64,000 nucleotides of DNA from Oegoconia quadripuncta (GCA_949316235.1 OX438750.1:2928501-2992500); one strand, 5' to 3'; shown: positions 1 to 55,600, counted from the stretch's first letter. Program-made: numbers and translations. The notes: generated by a model from the sequence alone, not told the origin.

Positions 1-2541
1 CCGACACCGATCGGTGTTCGCGAGTGTTGAAGGTATAAAAGTATTTTGGACACCGATCGGTGTCGGCGTCCGCCTACAGGTTAAAGGCACCTATTCTTAT
101 TAGAATTGAGAGCTATTGCTCTTAGGGCCATATTGGTGAATCGATCTTAAGATCATTTGGTTTCATGATAGCACTCAGCTATGTTAAGATTTAAACTCTG
201 GGATAGGTTTTTGGCCTATCTAGATGATCTAAACTGTTATTATTTATTATATTCGCCCTTATTTCATTTTGTTAGAATCAGAAATGAAAAGAATAATATC
301 GTACGAGGGCAGTTACCCGAACTTGCGACTTCGGCTAAACGTAGCGTCTTGAATCACATCAATTAAGCTGTCTGACATGGTGATACCAATTAGTGGGCAC
401 CTTATGCAGGCTACGCGGCATCACAATTGCATAAGGTTGCGGCTATAGTGGTAGGACTGAGCGGTTTGTATAACTACGGTTGTAGTTAGTTTAGTTGGTG
501 TAGAACCGAATCGACACCAGTGTCCGCGAATTTGTTAATTTATGCTTATTATATACCATGGAACTTACTTGAAAAATGGTTTGCAAATTCTGAAAAGGAC
601 AACTTACATACGACCATTGCAAGATAAATAAAAGCTTGTTAAAAGTCACTTCGCCGTCACTGCGACAGATCTGGGGGCACGGCAGTGCCCCCGCCAAGTC
701 GAGCGCGAAGCAAACACTGCCGTACCATCCTTTACTGGAACCATTTCGCCGCATTTTCAGGCCCCTATTTTAGAACCTCTGGATAAGACTAGAACGCAGA
801 AATTTTCGTCATCCAGTAAGCTATAATCACATACTTAAAATCCAAAATTTCAAGTCTGTAGGTCATTTAGTTCCGAAGTTAAGCGAAAGCAAAGTTTCGC
901 ATTTATGACACTCACTCACTCACTCACTCACTCATGATCATCAAAATAGAACTAGTACTTCCCATAAACTCAGAGAGCTGAAATTTGGTACAGAGTTATG
1001 GTTCAATGGCCACATAAAGGGAAAACTATAAAAACTAGGATAATCGAAGATCTGGAGTACCTGGTGACCCTGATTAGGAAACACAAGAGCCCAACCAAAC
1101 TATTAGAGATCGACATATACCGCCTTTACAAAAAATATTCAACTTGGTGGGCCGCTTCATTTGATGTCAAAAATCGAAGGTCTGAAGTATCTGATGAAGA
1201 ACCCTCAGCTGGTCTCAGCTGTATTAGAGATATGGTAATGCCCCCTTCTACTATTGGTACATAGAAAAATCGACTGTCATTGCAAAAATCCAGCGTAGTG
1301 GGCCACATCTTCTAATTTAATCTAGCCTTATAGCATCCCACTGCTGGGCGCATGCTTCCCCTTCTGCTTATAATACGCATATAAATAAAATTAAAGGAAA
1401 ACTCAGGATAAGACTACACTGGCTTTTATACTTATACTTACAAGTTTACAAGAAGAAATAGTCGAACGATTAACTTTATATCTAACGAAGAACCCTCAGC
1501 TGGTCCCAGCTGTATTAGAGATATGGTAATGCCCCCTTCTACTATTGGTACATAAAAAAATCGACTGTCCAGCGTAGTGGGACACATCTTCTAATTTAAT
1601 CTAGCCTATAGCGTCCCACTGCTGGGCGAATGCCTCCCCTTCTGCTTTTAATACGAATATAAATAAAATTAAAGGAAAACTCTGGATAAGACTAGACTGG
1701 CTTTTATACTTATACTTACTTATACTTATTACAAGTTTACAAGAAGAAATAGTCAAACGATTAATTTTATTCTACTCGAACATTACACAAATTAAATAAA
1801 CAAACGAAAATTTGGTCAAAATATAATGCATTGGCTAAGAGTGGCGGTGATACCCGCACGCGTCGCTAGATGGCGTTGACTGTATTTTAAAACGCGCTTA
1901 CGTTTTGTTTTTCCGATAACCTTATATGGCAAAGTGGCAACCGGCCGCGTTACAGTCGTTTACGACATTCTTCTATTGCGCTTGAAAATGTTTGCTAGGG
2001 ATTAGGATTATTTGCATTTCGTTGATTTCGCTGATTATTTCGTGAGGTTTGCTAAGGTTAATTGGCAGGTTGTTATTATATTAATTCAAAGATTTAAACA
2101 GGTTAGGAATTATATGGTTAGTGACGGATTACTGATTATTACTTATCAGAATTAAAAGAAGTTTCAATTGAATACTTTATTTAATTGTTAATTATTTAGT
2201 ACCTACTTTTAGTTTTCTAGGTTTAATTTACAGTTAGGCAGTACTTCGAATCACGTTCGTGTTTATAAGTACTTTTCTAGTATTCTAGTTTAGTTTATTT
2301 AGTTAGATATTACTTCGTTTCGTTTAAAAATATCATTAATTTAGCTGTATTTCAGTACTAGGTAGGTAGTACCTTTGGTAGAAAGTTCATTGATAATTAA
2401 TTATATTGACACTTGTCTAATAATTAAGAGTTAACGTTTTGCTTATAGTTTGTATAGATTGAGTAGGCAGAGTAATATTTTCTTTAAGTTTTTTTTATTA
2501 AGACAAAAGAAGTCTTAAAGATATACATTCAGTGTACTAAG
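1..2541. other. Upstream region, no gene recognised
   Basis: No coding region is supported here. The stretch holds two copies of a 14-bp palindrome at its left edge, a fragment of the palindromic element seen in intron 11 (about 460-535), an ACTC microsatellite (about 906-933) and a 291-bp tandem duplication (1196-1762). From about 1830 to 2541 the sequence is AT-rich and featureless; with 3828-3955 it may be the original 5' flank of the OTU-like fragment, split by the mariner insertion. Short open frames here look like chance. Confidence 0.5.
1196..1762. repeat. Tandem duplication, 2 x about 291 bp
   Basis: Two adjacent diverged copies start at 1196 and 1487. Both run from a GAAGAACCCTCAGCTGGT motif through a CCCACTGCTGGGC motif to an AAGAAATAGTC motif. 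The second copy has small indels. The CCCACTGCTGGGC phrase is common in dispersed moth repeats, so the unit is probably transposon-derived DNA later duplicated in place. Confidence 0.85.
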
Positions 2542-2543
2542 TA

Positions 2544-3825
2544 TCGGGAATTTGTCAATAAAACAAAAAATACAAATTATTCATCTAAATTTATTTTATC
2601 GCCTTCAAAGTAGGCCCCATCGCTTGCAATACAACATCTCCACCGCTTCACCCAGTCTTCCATACATTTTTCATAGGCTATTTGCGGTATGGCCTTTAGC
2701 TCATTCAGCGAATTTTCTTTTATGGCTTCTATCGACTCAAAACGTTTTCCTCGAAGTGGTAATTTTAACTTGGGAAATAAAAAAAAGTCAGACGGAGCCA
2801 TATCAGGTGAATACGGTGCTTGGTCGAGAACTTTTGTTGAATTTTTCGCTAAAAACTCTTTCACTATAATGGCTGTGTGTGATGGTGCATTATCATGGTG
2901 CAGCATCCATGAGTTGTGTTGCCACAAATCTGGACGTTTTCGGCGGATACTCTCACGCAAACGCTTCATGACGCCTAAATAATATTCTTTATTCACTGTT
3001 TCTCCCTCTGGAAGGAATTCGGAGTGAACCACACCACGGTAGTCAAAAAAAACTGTCAGCATCACCTTGATTTTGGAGCGACTTTGCCGCGGTTTTTTGG
3101 GTTTCGGCTCGTTTTCGAGACGCCATTCTGAAGACTGTTGGCTTGTTTGCATGTCGTACTCATAAACCCATGTCTCGTCGCCAGTTATTATACGTTTCAT
3201 AAAGGTCGGATCCGTAGAAGCTCGGGAAACCATGTCTTCAGCGACATGCTTTCGCTGCGCTTTTTGAACAAAATTGAGCTCTTTTGGAACTAGTCGAGCG
3301 GCGACGCGTTTCATGCCTAAAATGTCAATGAGAATGTTGTGGACGGACTTAAAAGATATGTTCACCTCACTAGCCAACTCTCTCAGACTCATACGTCGAT
3401 TTTCGAGCACTAGCTTCTTGATTCTGTCGATGTTTTCTTTGGTCGTAGCGGTTGAAGGTCTACCAGAACGAGGCAAGTCTACTACTACTTCTCGGCCTTC
3501 TTTAAAATCCTTATACCATTCATAAGCCCTTGTTTTCGATATACACGATTCGCCGTAGGTATTTCGCAACATTTTTAGTGATTCACCACATGAAATATCA
3601 TTTGAAACACAAAATTTAAGGCACACTCTTTGTTCAACAATATTTTCCATTGTAAAAATCGCCGAGGACTCAAAACTATGACCAACAAAAAGTGTAGTTT
3701 AAAACAAATTAAATGACAGATCCCGCTCAAATTTTGCGCGCTAAATCAGTACAGTGCTACCAACATGCAGTAAAAAAATTAGAACGACCTCTTTTACGCG
3801 GGTCTTTTTATTGACATATTCCCGA
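2544..3825 (-). mobile_element. Complete mariner transposon, 1,282 bp
   Basis: The ends form 20-bp inverted repeats (19 of 20 positions match) beginning TCGGGAAT, flanked on both sides by a TA dinucleotide (2542-2543 and 3826-3827), the target duplication expected of Tc1/mariner elements. One uninterrupted transposase frame fills the minus strand. Size, ends and frame all fit a full-length element. It interrupts sequence upstream of the OTU-like fragment. Confidence 0.95.
2577..3650 (-). CDS. Mariner transposase (DD34D), apparently intact
   Basis: This 357-residue frame encodes a mariner transposase that would bind the element's own inverted repeats and cut and paste it. An N-terminal helix-turn-helix region with the GRPST segment (about residues 63-67) is followed by a linker RLVPKEL (119-125), equivalent to the family's WVPHEL. 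Catalytic aspartates are seen at D158 (TGDETW), D253 (HHDNAPSH) and D288 (MAPSDFF), with 34 residues between the last two, which is the DD34D mariner signature. YSPDMAP (280-286) is the family's YSPDLAP motif. Length is slightly above the usual 340-350. There are no stops or frameshifts, so insertion is likely recent on an evolutionary scale. The subfamily is not assigned. Confidence 0.95.
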   Translation of the reverse strand: MENIVEQRVCLKFCVSNDISCGESLKMLRNTYGESCISKTRAYEWYKDFKEGREVVVDLPRSGRPSTATTKENIDRIKKLVLENRRMSLRELASEVNISFKSVHNILIDILGMKRVAARLVPKELNFVQKAQRKHVAEDMVSRASTDPTFMKRIITGDETWVYEYDMQTSQQSSEWRLENEPKPKKPRQSRSKIKVMLTVFFDYRGVVHSEFLPEGETVNKEYYLGVMKRLRESIRRKRPDLWQHNSWMLHHDNAPSHTAIIVKEFLAKNSTKVLDQAPYSPDMAPSDFFLFPKLKLPLRGKRFESIEAIKENSLNELKAIPQIAYEKCMEDWVKRWRCCIASDGAYFEGDKINLDE

Positions 3826-3955
3826 TACTTTTTACACAGAGTAGTAAGTAGGTTTTAGTCTAAATATTATCGGTATTTCTGATTTGTTGTCCATATACTA
3901 AAGGTCGTTGAGTTTAATTGTGTTTGATTTCGCAAGATAATAATTATCGTAAAAA

Positions 3956-4090
3956 ATGTCGATAATATTAAAAGACGACGATGAACTTAGTGGCTACCAA
4001 GTAGTTGGTATGCCCAAAGACGGGTCTTGTCTCTTCCATTCAATATCTTTCTTGGTGTATGGTAGAACTGACTCAACTTATGTATGGTAG
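3956..4090 (+). pseudogene. OTU-like cysteine protease fragment, truncated
   Basis: A 44-codon frame opens with an ATG in good context and contains MPKDGSCLFHSIS, matching the catalytic-cysteine motif of OTU deubiquitinases (D-G-[NS]-C-L-F). It continues to YGRTDSTYV and then hits a stop exactly where a hairpin and the 230-bp inverted repeat begin. The histidine part of the catalytic domain is absent. OTU domains occur in host proteins and in some large transposons, and I cannot tell which this was. I infer a gene 5' end broken by insertion of the inverted repeat. Confidence 0.55.
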
Positions 4091-4126
4091 AAACGCGGGC
4101 ATATATATAATATGCCCACGTTTCTA
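4088..4126. repeat. Short hairpin at the edge of the inverted repeat
   Basis: TAGAAACG and GGGCATAT pair with ATATGCCC and CGTTTCTA across a few-base loop, giving a stem of about 17 bp with one mismatch. It lies between the broken OTU frame and the left arm of the foldback structure and may mark an insertion end. Confidence 0.7.
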
Positions 4127-4295
4127 CAAAAAGAAGTGAAATCCCACCAAAAACATTCTGTAAAAAACTAGCCAAGTCTCGATGGAGCTGCTTGATTATC
4201 TCTAAAAAGTAATGAAATCTATACAAAGTCGTGCCAAGTGTAAGGTTCCTTACTGCGATTTCTTTATTATTATAGTTAATGTTGTGTGACTTGGC

Positions 4296-4444
4296 CGTTG
4301 AAGGGTACACAGGGGTACAAAACCAGGTGCTCCATGACACCATTGCACCAATCTGTCGCCAGAACCGCTACGCATTGACGATGGAAAATTGCCACTTGGA
4401 AAACGTTGATTCAATAACCAGTCAATTGTAGGCTTGATAAAGCC
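4296..4444 (-). pseudogene. LanC-like protein exon fragment, longer copy
   Basis: The minus strand reads in one frame: GFIKPTIDWLLNQRF, then PSGNFPSS, then DRLVQWCHGAPGFVPL. WCHGAPG is the zinc-binding Cys-His segment typical of the LanC/LANCL family (eukaryotic glutathione-binding lanthionine-synthase-like proteins), and PSGNFPSS lies just before it in animal members. Similarity fades after FVPL, as at an exon end. Only one exon is present, so it cannot encode a working protein. The end of this fragment lies in the left foldback arm; its start lies in the spacer, so the second copy is shorter. Confidence 0.7.
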
Positions 4445-4538
4445 ACTAACGTATAAAGAATGTTATGTAAACGCCACACAGATTATTCGCTAATAGTTTG
4501 CCGTTGAACATTCTTAATAACATAATTAATAACATTAA

Positions 4539-4620
4539 TAGCGGTTCTGGCGACAGATTGGTGCAATGGTGTCATGGAGCACCTGGTTTTGTACCCCTGT
4601 GTACCCTTCAACGGCCAAGT
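4539..4620 (+). pseudogene. LanC-like exon fragment, inverted second copy
   Basis: The right arm repeats the segment encoding DRLVQWCHGAPGFVPL in the opposite orientation. It lacks the upstream GFIKPTIDWLL part, which falls in the spacer beyond the start of this arm. The frame then runs into non-homologous codons. It is a duplicate by inversion, not an independent exon. Confidence 0.7.
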
Positions 4621-5280
4621 CACACAACATTAACTATAATAATAAAGAAATCGCAGTAAGGAACCTTACACTTGGCACGACTTTGTATAGATTTCATTAC
4701 TTTTTAGAGATAATCAAGCAGCTCCATCGAGACTTGGCTAGTTTTTTACAGAATGTTTTTGGTGGGATTGCTTTGACCTCTTACTATAATCAACCGCGAT
4801 CGCTTATACTGACACCCCACACTACGCGACAAATGATGTCAACTCTGACTTGTAACTGACGTCATTTATGTGTGTTTGCTGCTCACTGTGTGATATTCGC
4901 GCATATTTGTCCTTATTTGTATGTAATTGTTATTATTAGATTGTGAAAAATAACTATAGTTAAATTGCAATTTTAAACCTCCGAGGACACAAATTATTAT
5001 ATCATTCACTACCCATCACACACTAACTTTCACACACACAGACACTCAACGCACACATATTTTCTACATATTTGTATATCTATAATTTTGACATTTTCAT
5101 TTGGCTTATAATTAGTTAATTTCTTTTTATTTTGACTTTTAATACTATGCAATTTAGACTCATTAACATAATTCGTATGTTACTGAGGATTGTTTTTATT
5201 GATATTTATACAATAATAATGTAAAAGTACCAATTTTATTGTCTTCTTCTTCATGTCAAGATGCCTTTTGGCACCACCAC

Positions 5281-5634
5281 ATCATGTACTAATTTAAGTA
5301 GGTAAGCAATAAGGGTGTCACATAAAAACTTTTCTTTCCTTCAATCAGATTTGATTCGCCCAGAATTCAGCCACAACTAAGGCTTTGTGTATAAGGGTTG
5401 TTTCATCATGTTCTAATTTAAGTAGGTAAGCAATAATGGTGTAATTAAAACTTTTTCTTTCCTTCAATCAGATTTCAGAATTCAGCCACAACTACGGCTT
5501 TGTGTATAATTATTTCATCATGTACTAATTTAAGTAGGTAAGCAATAATGGTGTCATAAAAACTTTTTCTTTCCTTCAATCAGATTTCAGAATTCAGCCA
5601 CAACTACGACTTTGGTGTATAAGGGTTGTTTCGA
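5281..5634. repeat. Three tandem copies of a 112-124-bp unit
   Basis: Units start at about 5281, 5405 and 5517, each opening ATCATGTACTAATTTAAG (or a one-base variant) and ending near CACAACTACGGCTTTGTGT. The first unit has a longer centre. No coding potential is seen. Confidence 0.85.
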
Positions 5635-5939
5635 GTCAGTTTCCTGCTTGTTTATAGACCGTCTTGACTCTGAGAATAGTATGGGCCATTTGAATTGTCG
5701 GGGGGTAGGGGCTGGTGGAGTTGGCCATCTGGATTTTGGGCCATTGTGGTGAGAAGATTAGTCAGTCTGGACTCTGCGTTACCGAGTCTATCTGCTTCCA
5801 GGTTCCTTTCATGCACCCTAATTTTATTTTTCCAAACTCAAATCATTTATTGCATTCCTTATGTTTTGTTTTGATGACATTATGGTGTACTGTATCAATA
5901 AGGACCTTGTGAAGGCACAGCAACATGACAGAGTATCAT

Positions 5940-6180
5940 GTACTAATTTAAATAATTATATAAAATTCTTAATACATTATTTACAAGCTGAATATTTAAC
6001 CTATTATATTATCATATGTATTTTTACCTTCCTATTCTTATTATATTATTATTTTTCTTTTAAATTATTTATTAATATGATATTATATATATCTCTATTA
6101 TATTGTATTATTATTATTATTTATTTATGTCATTTATTTATATTATTTAATCTCTAAAATTTTGATGTAATTGGGTAGCT
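5940..6180. repeat. AT-rich dispersed repeat (second copy near 61.2 kb)
   Basis: A stretch of TTATATTATT-type sequence ending ATCTCTAAAATTTT is closely repeated at about 61250-61435. It is noncoding; the short open frames across it are low complexity. Confidence 0.6.
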
Positions 6181-6549
6181 TATTGAATATTCTAGATGAC
6201 ATTGATGATATTCCCCTTAGTTTTTAATTTGTAGTGGCACAATTTGTCTTGCCAGGAAAAATAAAGAACAAAGTCTCTATCTGTATTATCATTTACATAT
6301 TTTCCTTTGGCAGAAACTTACATTCATGCATAATAATATTATCAATCACCGTTTAGTATCATTATGTGTGAACGGAAACTCAGGGTGTGCGCGATGATAA
6401 AACTGGTGCTAATAATAAAACTAAATGAATCATTTCGTTCGTCGTCGGCCCAAGCGACGGGCGACGAGCGATTACACCGGCAATAGTTGCTGTCAAATTT
6501 CAACACAAACCAATCAGCCCTAAAATTAATGTATCTTCATCGATACATT

Positions 6550-6825
6550 GACGACCTGCTTGGTGTAGTGGTTAGAAACTCTGCTACTATACCAATTGGT
6601 CGCGGGTTCGAATCCCGCTAGGGGCATATGTTTGTATGATGAATACAGACATGTGTTCCCGAGTTATGGATGTTCTTTATTTATACATGTATTTATTTAC
6701 AAAAAAAAATATATATTTGTGTAGTTTATCAACCATCTGGTATCCATAATACAAGCCTTGATGCTTACTGTGGACCTTGATAGCACTGTGTGTTTTTGCA
6801 AAGATATTTATTTTATTTATTTATC
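6550..6825 (+). mobile_element. tRNA-derived SINE, family A, full length
   Basis: The head resembles a tRNA gene, with an A-box-like TGGTGTAGTGGTTAG and a B-box GGTTCGAATCCC, followed by a body (ATGAATACAGACATG), a T/A-rich centre and a tail ending near GATAGCACTGTGTGT. It is one of the best copies of a family present on both strands of the window. Confidence 0.85.
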
Positions 6826-9200
6826 GATAACATTTGGGAACAACTCCATAATAAGTTTTACATTAATAACTATTTAAGTATTAAACATCAAAAAACCCGA
6901 CAGCTATGTTGTATGACGCCATGTTGGATTTTTTTTTTATTTTCAAGACATACATATATGTAGTTGTTATACAATAAATAGCATGCAAGAAACAAATACC
7001 TCATCGAATAAAGTATTGCTTGAAGTAATATTTCACAGATGTAGTAATTAATGTTTTGACATCGTATTTTGATCAATCAAATCATTTATTTGCAGTAAAT
7101 GTGGTTTATAAGGTTGGAATAGTATGTAGAGTAGTTCTCACATTTAACCTTTACCGGCATGCAACATTTTAGGTAACTTATTGCTAAATACTATATTTAT
7201 ATTACATTTACATAACATTTGATACCCACTTGTCATTTCATATATATTGTCCATTAAACATCATAATTAAAATACTATTTAGGTGAATGTCTTAGTAAAG
7301 GGAGATGTCATCGGAATTTAAGTTAAGTTATATAATAATAATAATGTTACACTTATCATATCAAATCAATTTATCCACATACATATTGCTTACTCAATAG
7401 ATATTATGTGAATTAAAAAATTAAATACATGTCAAGGAATATGTCAACTTATGAATTTTTGCTTATGTCATTTATAAAATTTATTTATTAATAATTGTCA
7501 AGCTTTGCAATCAAAATATTCTTTTAGGGAATAAAAGGAATTGCAAATGAGCCATGCAAATGTAAAAGTTCGTGTTATCTCGCTCCTTTGCTTTGCTTCA
7601 GATCATAGGGAGAACAAGACAAATACGACCTTTCCCGACAAAAATGACATGAAAAGCTCCCAGCGGATGTCTTTCCGAACCGATACGATCTGGGAACCTT
7701 CAAGAAGCGAGCATATTCCTTCCTTAAAGGCCGGCAACGCCACTGCGGATCTTCCGTTTCCGTAGATGGTTATGGGCAGCGGTGACACTTACCATCAGGT
7801 GCGCCTCTTGCTCGTTTGCCCACCTCTTCAATAAAAAAAAAAAAAAAAAAAAAAAAAACACTAATCACCACACCCATGGATAGGATCATCCCGAAGAGTC
7901 ATAATTCCGAAAGTAGCATTATTGCGAAATTTCATAATTCCAAGGGCTATTTTGTAAAGTGTACCCATAACAGATAATAGAAGGTAGATGGCAGTGAAAT
8001 AGAATTTTTCTCATGAGCATCTTATCAATTGAAGAGCTTATTAGCACTTATTAAAATATTTTACAAATAGTAACATTATTGCAAAGGCCGGGAAATATGC
8101 AATTGCAGGTCGAGTATGAATTTGAAGGCCGAGCCGCCGAGGCGTATATTCTCAAAAGAATGCAGGGAAATAATAAATATTTAAATAACAAATCAAGACG
8201 AATTTTCAGCTTTGCCGCCGATTTTCTATTTATCATCAGTGCCGAAAGGCAAACGCATTTACGCATACAGCCACGTGAACGCAATTTGTACTAAGCAAAG
8301 AGATTTTGGTATGCAAAGAATGATAAAAGAGATCCAATCAAAGAGTATATAGTAACCCCAGCACGCCGTTTCATATAACATTATGTTCCGAATTCAAAAA
8401 ACGCTCCTGCAATGGATTTATTTTTCGCTGTCCGTAAATTAGATACTTTGCGTGTTCTTTTTTCGAAAGTACCTAATGACAATATTTCCATGCATGTTTG
8501 AGAAAAAAAATATTATTTAAATTCGCATGCTAAGTCACAAGTATTTCATAGTATAATATATTTACTAAAATGTGTCGAAACAGGAATATGCTGAAAACGG
8601 AATACGTCCAAACAGGAATGTGCCGAAACAAGAATATGTTCAATCAAGAATACGACGAAAATGCATAAATCGTGATTGGGCCCTAAATCGCTATATCTCA
8701 TGACTTAGCCCGGCACCATACTGCGCCAAACCCCCTAGTTGCTCTCAACTCAATCGCCACCAAATAATAATAAGGTGGTCACATGTAGCTTTATATTTCA
8801 CAAAAATTAATTATAAAAGTCATTCGATCCGAGCGCCGCCATTCTGCTCGCGTGCATGTATAAATCTATTGCGCTCTCAAGCACGCAAAAATATGGATCA
8901 ATAATATTTTACATAAGCAAACTCGTTATTATGCAATCTTTACCCGGTTTAGATAAAAAAAAAGTGTTTCAACTTAAGCGGGTGTATACTACATACAAAC
9001 TTTCAAATCAGAAATTTTCGAAATAAATCAACCAATTCTAATGAAAATTAAAGGTATAAGCAGGATACATCTAGCTAATATTATAAATACGAATGTATGG
9101 GTGCTTGATTCTTGCTTGCTCAATCACGGCGTAATGGCTGAACGGATTTGAATGTAATTCGGTGTATAGGTAGAATATATTCTAAATATATATTCGCATA
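6826..9200. other. Gene-free stretch with minor repeats
   Basis: AT-rich sequence without a recognised gene. A LINE-like tail ends in a 20+ base poly-A near 7832-7858. A degenerate 17-18-bp tandem repeat lies at 8573-8660. Short overlapping frames at 8051-8294 show no family motif. Confidence 0.5.
8573..8660. repeat. Degenerate 17-18-bp tandem repeat, about 5 units
   Basis: Successive units resemble CGAAACAGGAATATGCT with drift (AAACGGAATACG, AAACAGGAATGTGC, AAACAAGAATATG, AATCAAGAATACG). Short and noncoding. Confidence 0.65.
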
Positions 9201-9400
9201 ACCAGGCTATTTCACAATTAATAATGAAATATTATAATATAAAATAATATTATTTTTTTTAAAGAGCAACCTCTCGTGTTTCTTGCTTGTTCTTCTCAGG
9301 GGAAAATTGCCTTTTGAACAAGCAGTAGCTTTAAAAATGTAAAATCTGACTATTTTAAGTGTACCCTGTGTACCTACAAAATAAAGCATTTTTTGATTTT
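9201..9400 (+). mobile_element. 5'-truncated jockey-like LINE, 3' end only
   Basis: It matches the 3' untranslated end of the LINE at 42.3-44.2 kb: GGCTATTTCACAATTAATAA, then TTCTTGCTTGTTCTTCTCAG, ending AATAAAGCATTTTTTGATTTTG. No coding part remains. Confidence 0.75.
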
Positions 9401-10228
9401 GATTTATATACCCTAGCTAGAGTTAGTAAAAAATTCCACGCAGGCGAAGCCGTGGGGGGAATGCTAGTATAATTATGTACACCTAAAGTTAGTACATCAA
9501 TAATCGAATTTAAAAGAATATTACTATGGACAATTTCAATTCCCTCTAATTAAGTAGTTCTACTCATTTTGGAATACATTCGGTGCTAACTTTTTAAATC
9601 TATGTACGTGCTTTATGCTTATAAAGTTACATTAGAATCGGTTTATTCATTTCGAAGAAATTGGACTTGAAAGGTTGTATGGAATACCGTGCGGGATATC
9701 CTCTTAAGCTTTTATTTAATTGTAAGATACATCATTTAATCATTTATTGAAAGTCAATTTAAAATAACGTTGATGGTGGTCAAAGATAAATAAAATATCT
9801 TCAGACATTCATAACATGGAACTCTATTCTACTCGTGACCCGGCACACACTTGGCTGGTTTTTTAACTCTGACTGTATGGACACCGTCGCCGCATGCGCG
9901 AAATGTGTTTGCCCGTCTTATCTACAAGGACGCGGAATAAGGTTATGTAAAAAAAGGTTATGTATTACGTGCTTCAAATACGGGCATACGTACGCATCGA
10001 ATACAAAGTTGTGAAAAAATATATGAAGTTGGAATTGGATCTCGGATTTTTGGATTAATTAATCAAGTACACTTTATTGCACGTAAATTGAAGAATACAC
10101 TTCATAAATATTGCTCCAAAAATTTTACAACCAAGCGGTCATGGCTATTAAGCGATTTCTACCAGACCACCTTTTGGGTAGAGAAAAAAGTAGGTCGGAA
10201 TAAAAGCAAGTAGGTGGTGCACCATTGA
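9401..10228. other. Gene-free stretch
   Basis: Contains a repeat (about 9500-9710) related to the sequence flanking the LINE at 42.2 and 44.2 kb; otherwise nothing recognised. Confidence 0.4.
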
Positions 10229-10560
10229 TTTAACCGCCTCCGTGGCTCAATGTAAACAACATTGGGTTTACGATTCGAAGGTCGCGAGTTCGATCCCCAG
10301 CGGGGTACATGTTTAAGTACTCGGTTTGGTAGGGCATTTTAAAATGTCCGCCTGGCTAGCTACCACCATCTTATCTAAATCTGCCGCCAAGCAGCAATGT
10401 TAATAGCATTGTTCTGTTCCGGTTGTCAGTGATAAGATAGCCAGTCCCCCAAATGTGTTGGGGTTTCCGGGTCAGTACGCTTCCACCTTCGACCTCATCT
10501 TCACTTAACATCAGGAGTGATTGAGGTCAAGGACAAAAATCCGTTGTGTATAAAAAAAAA
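10229..10560 (+). mobile_element. tRNA-related SINE, family C, full length
   Basis: The head GCCTCCGTGGCTCAATG and B-box GAGTTCGATCCCCAG resemble a tRNA gene. The body includes GGGCATTTTAAAATG, GCCGCCAAGCAGCAATG, GGGGTTTCCGGGTCAGTACG and TGATTGAGGTCAAG, ending in poly-A. At least a dozen further copies lie in the window. Confidence 0.85.
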
Positions 10561-10722
10561 TACTATCCGACTTTACATGTACTTACGCCACTGACTTTAT
10601 ATTACCTATTTCCTTTCTATGTGACCTTTATGTGTGTCACGACGGCGAACCTTTCGGTTGGCTCATAAAACATCGGGTAGTCGTATATTTGGAGGGTTAA
10701 ATATTTAATTTCTATTGCAGCC

Positions 10723-10743
10723 ATGCCCGGGAGAGAGGCGTGA
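10723..10743 (+). promoter_or_regulatory. Upstream ORF 1 in slik leader
   Basis: ATG followed by five sense codons and TGA (MPGREA). It would be met before the kinase start codon if the leader exon begins at 10721. Conservation cannot be tested here. Confidence 0.4.
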
Positions 10744-10747
10744 CAGG

Positions 10748-10765
10748 ATGACTAAGGACGGTTGA
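10748..10765 (+). promoter_or_regulatory. Upstream ORF 2 in slik leader
   Basis: ATG then four sense codons and TGA (MTKDG), 40 bases before the main ATG and in a different frame from it. Confidence 0.4.
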
Positions 10766-10805
10766 GGCGCGCACGCGCCACTCACACCGGAGACCAGCAA
10801 CCAAC

Positions 10806-55508
<44,703 letters not shown>

Positions 55509-55600
55509 GTGATTTATACTCCGTCCGTTATAGGAGTCTATGTAACCGACGCTTCCAATTATGTCTATGCAAATAAAATAACAATAATTAAGTACTTATT
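55509..55600 (+). other. slik: slik 3' UTR with AATAAA signal
   Basis: AATAAA at 55572-55577, 64 bases after the stop, could end the shortest transcript. Longer 3' UTRs are possible, since 55.6-57.8 kb is largely free of recognised repeats and has AATAAA again near 57738. Confidence 0.5.

Larger units (their letters stand above)
4141..4768. repeat. Foldback structure: two 230-bp inverted arms
   Basis: The left arm (4141-4371) and right arm (4539-4768) are reverse complements with no obvious differences, separated by about 167 bp. The near identity implies recent formation or active homogenisation. The arms carry a LanC-like exon fragment rather than recognised transposon sequence. Confidence 0.9.
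10721..10805 (+). other. slik: slik 5' UTR part of first coding exon
   Basis: TTCTATTGCAG at 10710-10720 looks like a 3' splice site, so the exon with the start codon probably begins at 10721 and at least one noncoding exon lies upstream, not located. The segment is GC-rich compared with its flanks and holds two short upstream ORFs. Confidence 0.6.

Noticed and set aside
6550..6622. Possible tRNA gene (A- and B-box present)
   Set aside because: The same head recurs many times fused to a constant SINE body, and it does not fold as a complete clover-leaf; the SINE explanation fits better. The same applies to other tRNA-like heads in the window.
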